15,940 nt of DNA from assembly GCA_015660615.1 (NCBI GenBank), contig DQKQ01000083.1:1-15940 (forward strand), in the 5' to 3' direction. A program made the position numbers and the translations under genes. Positions 13,757-15,940 of this stretch are shown piece by piece (positions within the stretch are counted from its first letter, which is position 1; each line of letters opens with the position of its first letter). The notes beneath the pieces were generated by a model. That model ran no database searches, was not told the DNA's origin, and saw only the letters and a program-made list of their open reading frames with translations. The DNA is from Flavobacteriales bacterium (lineage in GTDB: Bacteria; Bacteroidota; Bacteroidia; Flavobacteriales_D; Sanyastnellaceae).

Positions 13757-15940
13757 CTACTTCACTGCGTTCTCTTCCTTTATCAAATTAAGAGCAGAAC
13801 CTGCACGGTACCAGTTAATTTGTTGCTCGTTGTAAGTGTGATTAACCACAACAACGTCTTTCGATCCATCAGCATGAACTACCTCTATAGTAAGTGGCTT
13901 TCCTGGAGCGAAATCTTTAAGATCTATAAAGTTAAAAGTATCGTCTTCTTGGATCAGGGCGTAGTCGTTTTCGTTCATGAATGTAAGACCTAACATCCCT
14001 TGCTTCTTTAAGTTAGTTTCATGGATACGAGCGAAAGAGTTTACAATTACTGCATATACTCCAAGATGACGAGGTTGCATAGCTGCGTGCTCTCTTGAAG
14101 AGCCCTCGCCGTAGTTAGAATCACCTACCACTACAGAAGCTATGCCTGCAGCTTTGTATGCTCTTGCTACAGCAGGAACTTCTCCGAAAGATCCATCTAT
14201 TTGGTTTTTAACCTTATTAGTAGCTCCACCGAAAGCGTTAACAGCCCCAGTTAAAGTGTTGTTCGCAATGTTATCAAGGTGTCCACGAAATCTGAGCCAT
14301 GGACCAGCCATAGAAATATGATCTGTGGTGCATTTGCCATCAGCTTTTATTAGCAGCTTAGCTCCTAATAAATTACCTCCATCCCATGGAGAGAATGGAT
14401 CTAATAGCTGCAAACGCTTGGAGGTAGGATCGACTTTAACATCTATCCCAGAACCGTCTTCTGCTGGTTCTAGATAACCCGCATCCTCAACTTCGAATCC
14501 CTTTTCAGGAAGCTCCTGACCCTTAGGTTCATCGAGCATAATCTGCTTTCCGTCTTTCGTGTAAAGAGGATCCGTAAGAGGATTAAAGGTTAAATCTCCA
14601 GCAAGTGCAATAGCAGTTACAAGCTCCGGAGAACCTACGAATGCGTGAGTGTTAGGGTTTCCGTCAGCTCTCTTTGAGAAGTTTCTATTAAAGGAGTGTA
14701 CGATAGAGTTTTTTTCTTGCTTCTCAGATCCAGAACGAGCCCATTGGCCTATGCAAGGTCCACAAGCGTTTGCGAAAACATTTGCTCCCATTTCTTTAAA
14801 AGTCGAGATTAACCCGTCTCTCTCGATTGTGTAACGAACAAGCTCAGAACCAGGAGTAATATTTAACGTTGCTTTCGATTCGATGCCTAGTTCATTTGCT
14901 TGGCGAGCAATAGAAGCCGATCTTGAGATATCCTCATAGCTTGAGTTCGTACAAGATCCGATAAGAGCGTACTCGATAGAAGTTGGCCAACCATTTTTCT
15001 TAGCAGCCTCCTTCATCTCACTAACAGGAGTAGCGAGGTCCGGAGTAAATGGTCCGTTGAGATGCGGTTCAAGCTCACTCAAATCTATTTCTATAACCTC
15101 ATCAAAATACTTATCTGGGTCAGCATAAACTTCTGGATCACCTGTTAAGTGAGGAGCTATTACATCTGCGGCATTGGCTACTTCTGTTCTACCAGTAGCT
15201 CTTAGGTAACGACCCATACTTTCGTCATACCCGAATAAAGATGTTGTCGCTCCGATCTCAGCACCCATATTACAAATCGTTCCTTTACCTGTACAAGAAA
15301 GACCTATAGCTCCATCACCGAAATACTCAACTATAGCTCCCGTTCCTCCTTTAACAGTTAGGATACCTGCAACTTTAAGGATTACATCCTTCGCGCTTAA
15401 CCAACCACTTAACTTTCCAGTTAACTTAACTCCGATAAGCTTAGGACACTTCAACTCCCAAGGAAGGCCTGCCATTACGTCAACGGCATCAGCTCCACCA
15501 ACACCAACAGCTACCATTCCAAGTCCACCAGCATTAACCGTATGTGAGTCAGTTCCTATCATCATACCTCCTGGGAAGGCATAATTCTCAAGTACTACTT
15601 GGTGGATGATTCCTGCTCCTGGTTTCCAAAACCCTATTCCGTACTTATCAGAAACAGATTCGAGAAAATTGTAAACTTCGTTATTTAAGTTAATCGCATT
15701 CTGTAAATCAGAACTTGCTTCTACCTTCGCTTGGATGAGGTGATCACAGTGTACAGTTGAAGGTACCCAAACTTTTTTCTTCCCTGCTTGCATAAACTGA
15801 AGGAGAGCCATTTGTGCTGTAGCATCCTGCATCGCGACACGGTCAGGCGCAAAATCGACGTAGTCAATCCCGCGTTGATACACCTGTGTAGGTTTCCCAT
15901 CCCAAAGGTGGGCATTCAAAATTTTCTCAGCTAAAGTTAG
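13757..15940 (-). CDS. acn: Aconitate hydratase, mitochondrial type (N-terminus outside window)
   Basis: Interconverts citrate and isocitrate via cis-aconitate with a [4Fe-4S] cluster, the TCA step before isocitrate dehydrogenase. The visible 727 codons continue in frame to the right edge; the codons before the TTG at 15917-15919 read LTLAEKI, matching the conserved family N-terminus, so the gene is cut by the window and does not start there. Motifs: RVAMQDATAQMALLQF, PSTVHCDHL, GTDSHT, the cluster cysteines in GSCTNSSYED (codon 14951-14953) and ANACGPCIGQW (14762-14764 and 14753-14755), and the swivel-domain GEGSSREHAA followed by SFARIHETNLKKQG. Overall it matches animal mitochondrial aconitase far better than bacterial AcnA or AcnB. 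The C-terminal end is complete. It is convergent with the lipoprotein gene, with 34 bases between stops and no clear terminator hairpin. Confidence 0.97.
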   Translation of the reverse strand, partial: LTLAEKILNAHLWDGKPTQVYQRGIDYVDFAPDRVAMQDATAQMALLQFMQAGKKKVWVPSTVHCDHLIQAKVEASSDLQNAINLNNEVYNFLESVSDKYGIGFWKPGAGIIHQVVLENYAFPGGMMIGTDSHTVNAGGLGMVAVGVGGADAVDVMAGLPWELKCPKLIGVKLTGKLSGWLSAKDVILKVAGILTVKGGTGAIVEYFGDGAIGLSCTGKGTICNMGAEIGATTSLFGYDESMGRYLRATGRTEVANAADVIAPHLTGDPEVYADPDKYFDEVIEIDLSELEPHLNGPFTPDLATPVSEMKEAAKKNGWPTSIEYALIGSCTNSSYEDISRSASIARQANELGIESKATLNITPGSELVRYTIERDGLISTFKEMGANVFANACGPCIGQWARSGSEKQEKNSIVHSFNRNFSKRADGNPNTHAFVGSPELVTAIALAGDLTFNPLTDPLYTKDGKQIMLDEPKGQELPEKGFEVEDAGYLEPAEDGSGIDVKVDPTSKRLQLLDPFSPWDGGNLLGAKLLIKADGKCTTDHISMAGPWLRFRGHLDNIANNTLTGAVNAFGGATNKVKNQIDGSFGEVPAVARAYKAAGIASVVVGDSNYGEGSSREHAAMQPRHLGVYAVIVNSFARIHETNLKKQGMLGLTFMNENDYALIQEDDTFNFIDLKDFAPGKPLTIEVVHADGSKDVVVVNHTYNEQQINWYRAGSALNLIKEENAVK

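Noticed and set aside
15917..15919. TTG as the start of aconitase
   Set aside because: The frame continues upstream to the window edge, and the codons before it encode LTLAEKI, which belongs to the conserved aconitase N-terminus. The gene is truncated by the window.

Overview
The window looks like chromosomal DNA from a member of the Bacteroidota, most likely a free-living Flavobacteriales-type bacterium. Four things point there: a DUF3822 gene next to rsmD and coaD, a secreted enzyme ending in a type IX secretion (T9SS) sorting domain, the absence of any Shine-Dalgarno motif before the starts I examined, and TAnnTTTG-type -7 boxes in front of some genes. Base composition is moderately AT-rich throughout, with no abrupt change. 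I see no rRNA, tRNA, insertion sequence, phage gene, CRISPR array or other sign of recent transfer. Genes are packed edge to edge and no gene-free stretch exceeds about 100 bases.

Layout. (1) Positions 1-3395, minus strand: a compressed five-gene operon. In transcription order it holds a three-helix membrane protein, a DUF3822 protein, rsmD (16S rRNA methylation), coaD (coenzyme A synthesis) and a secreted protein that runs off the left edge. Neighbours overlap by 20, 4, 4 and 8 bases. The secreted gene starts with TTG inside coaD and is easily missed. (2) 3475-4908, plus strand: a RecD-like superfamily 1 helicase, divergent from that operon. (3) 4911-6412, minus strand: a 58-residue PspC-domain protein followed by a secreted S51 (cyanophycinase-like) peptidase with a T9SS tail. 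(4) 6515-9508, plus strand: ndk, a eukaryotic-type NADP isocitrate dehydrogenase and ornithine aminotransferase. (5) 9514-10506, minus strand: a cystathionine beta-synthase/cysteine synthase-type PLP enzyme. (6) 10536-13722, plus strand: an envelope-directed set made of a LolC/E-type ABC permease, a NamZ (DUF1343) muramidase and a small lipoprotein. (7) 13757 to the right edge, minus strand: a mitochondrial-type aconitase whose N-terminus lies outside the window.

How the genes fit together. Aconitase and isocitrate dehydrogenase are consecutive TCA-cycle steps. The dehydrogenase makes 2-oxoglutarate, which ornithine aminotransferase uses as amino acceptor, so region 4 links the TCA cycle to arginine, proline and glutamate metabolism. 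The PLP enzyme adds sulfur amino acid synthesis. The permease, muramidase and lipoprotein plausibly serve envelope biogenesis and peptidoglycan turnover. Most of the content is housekeeping. The less ordinary items are the T9SS-tailed S51 enzyme with altered substrate-site residues and its tiny PspC neighbour, a cysteine cluster in the aminotransferase, an apparent insertion of roughly 80 residues in the permease, and near-leaderless divergent promoters at 10507-10535. I do not see a clearly new multi-gene system.
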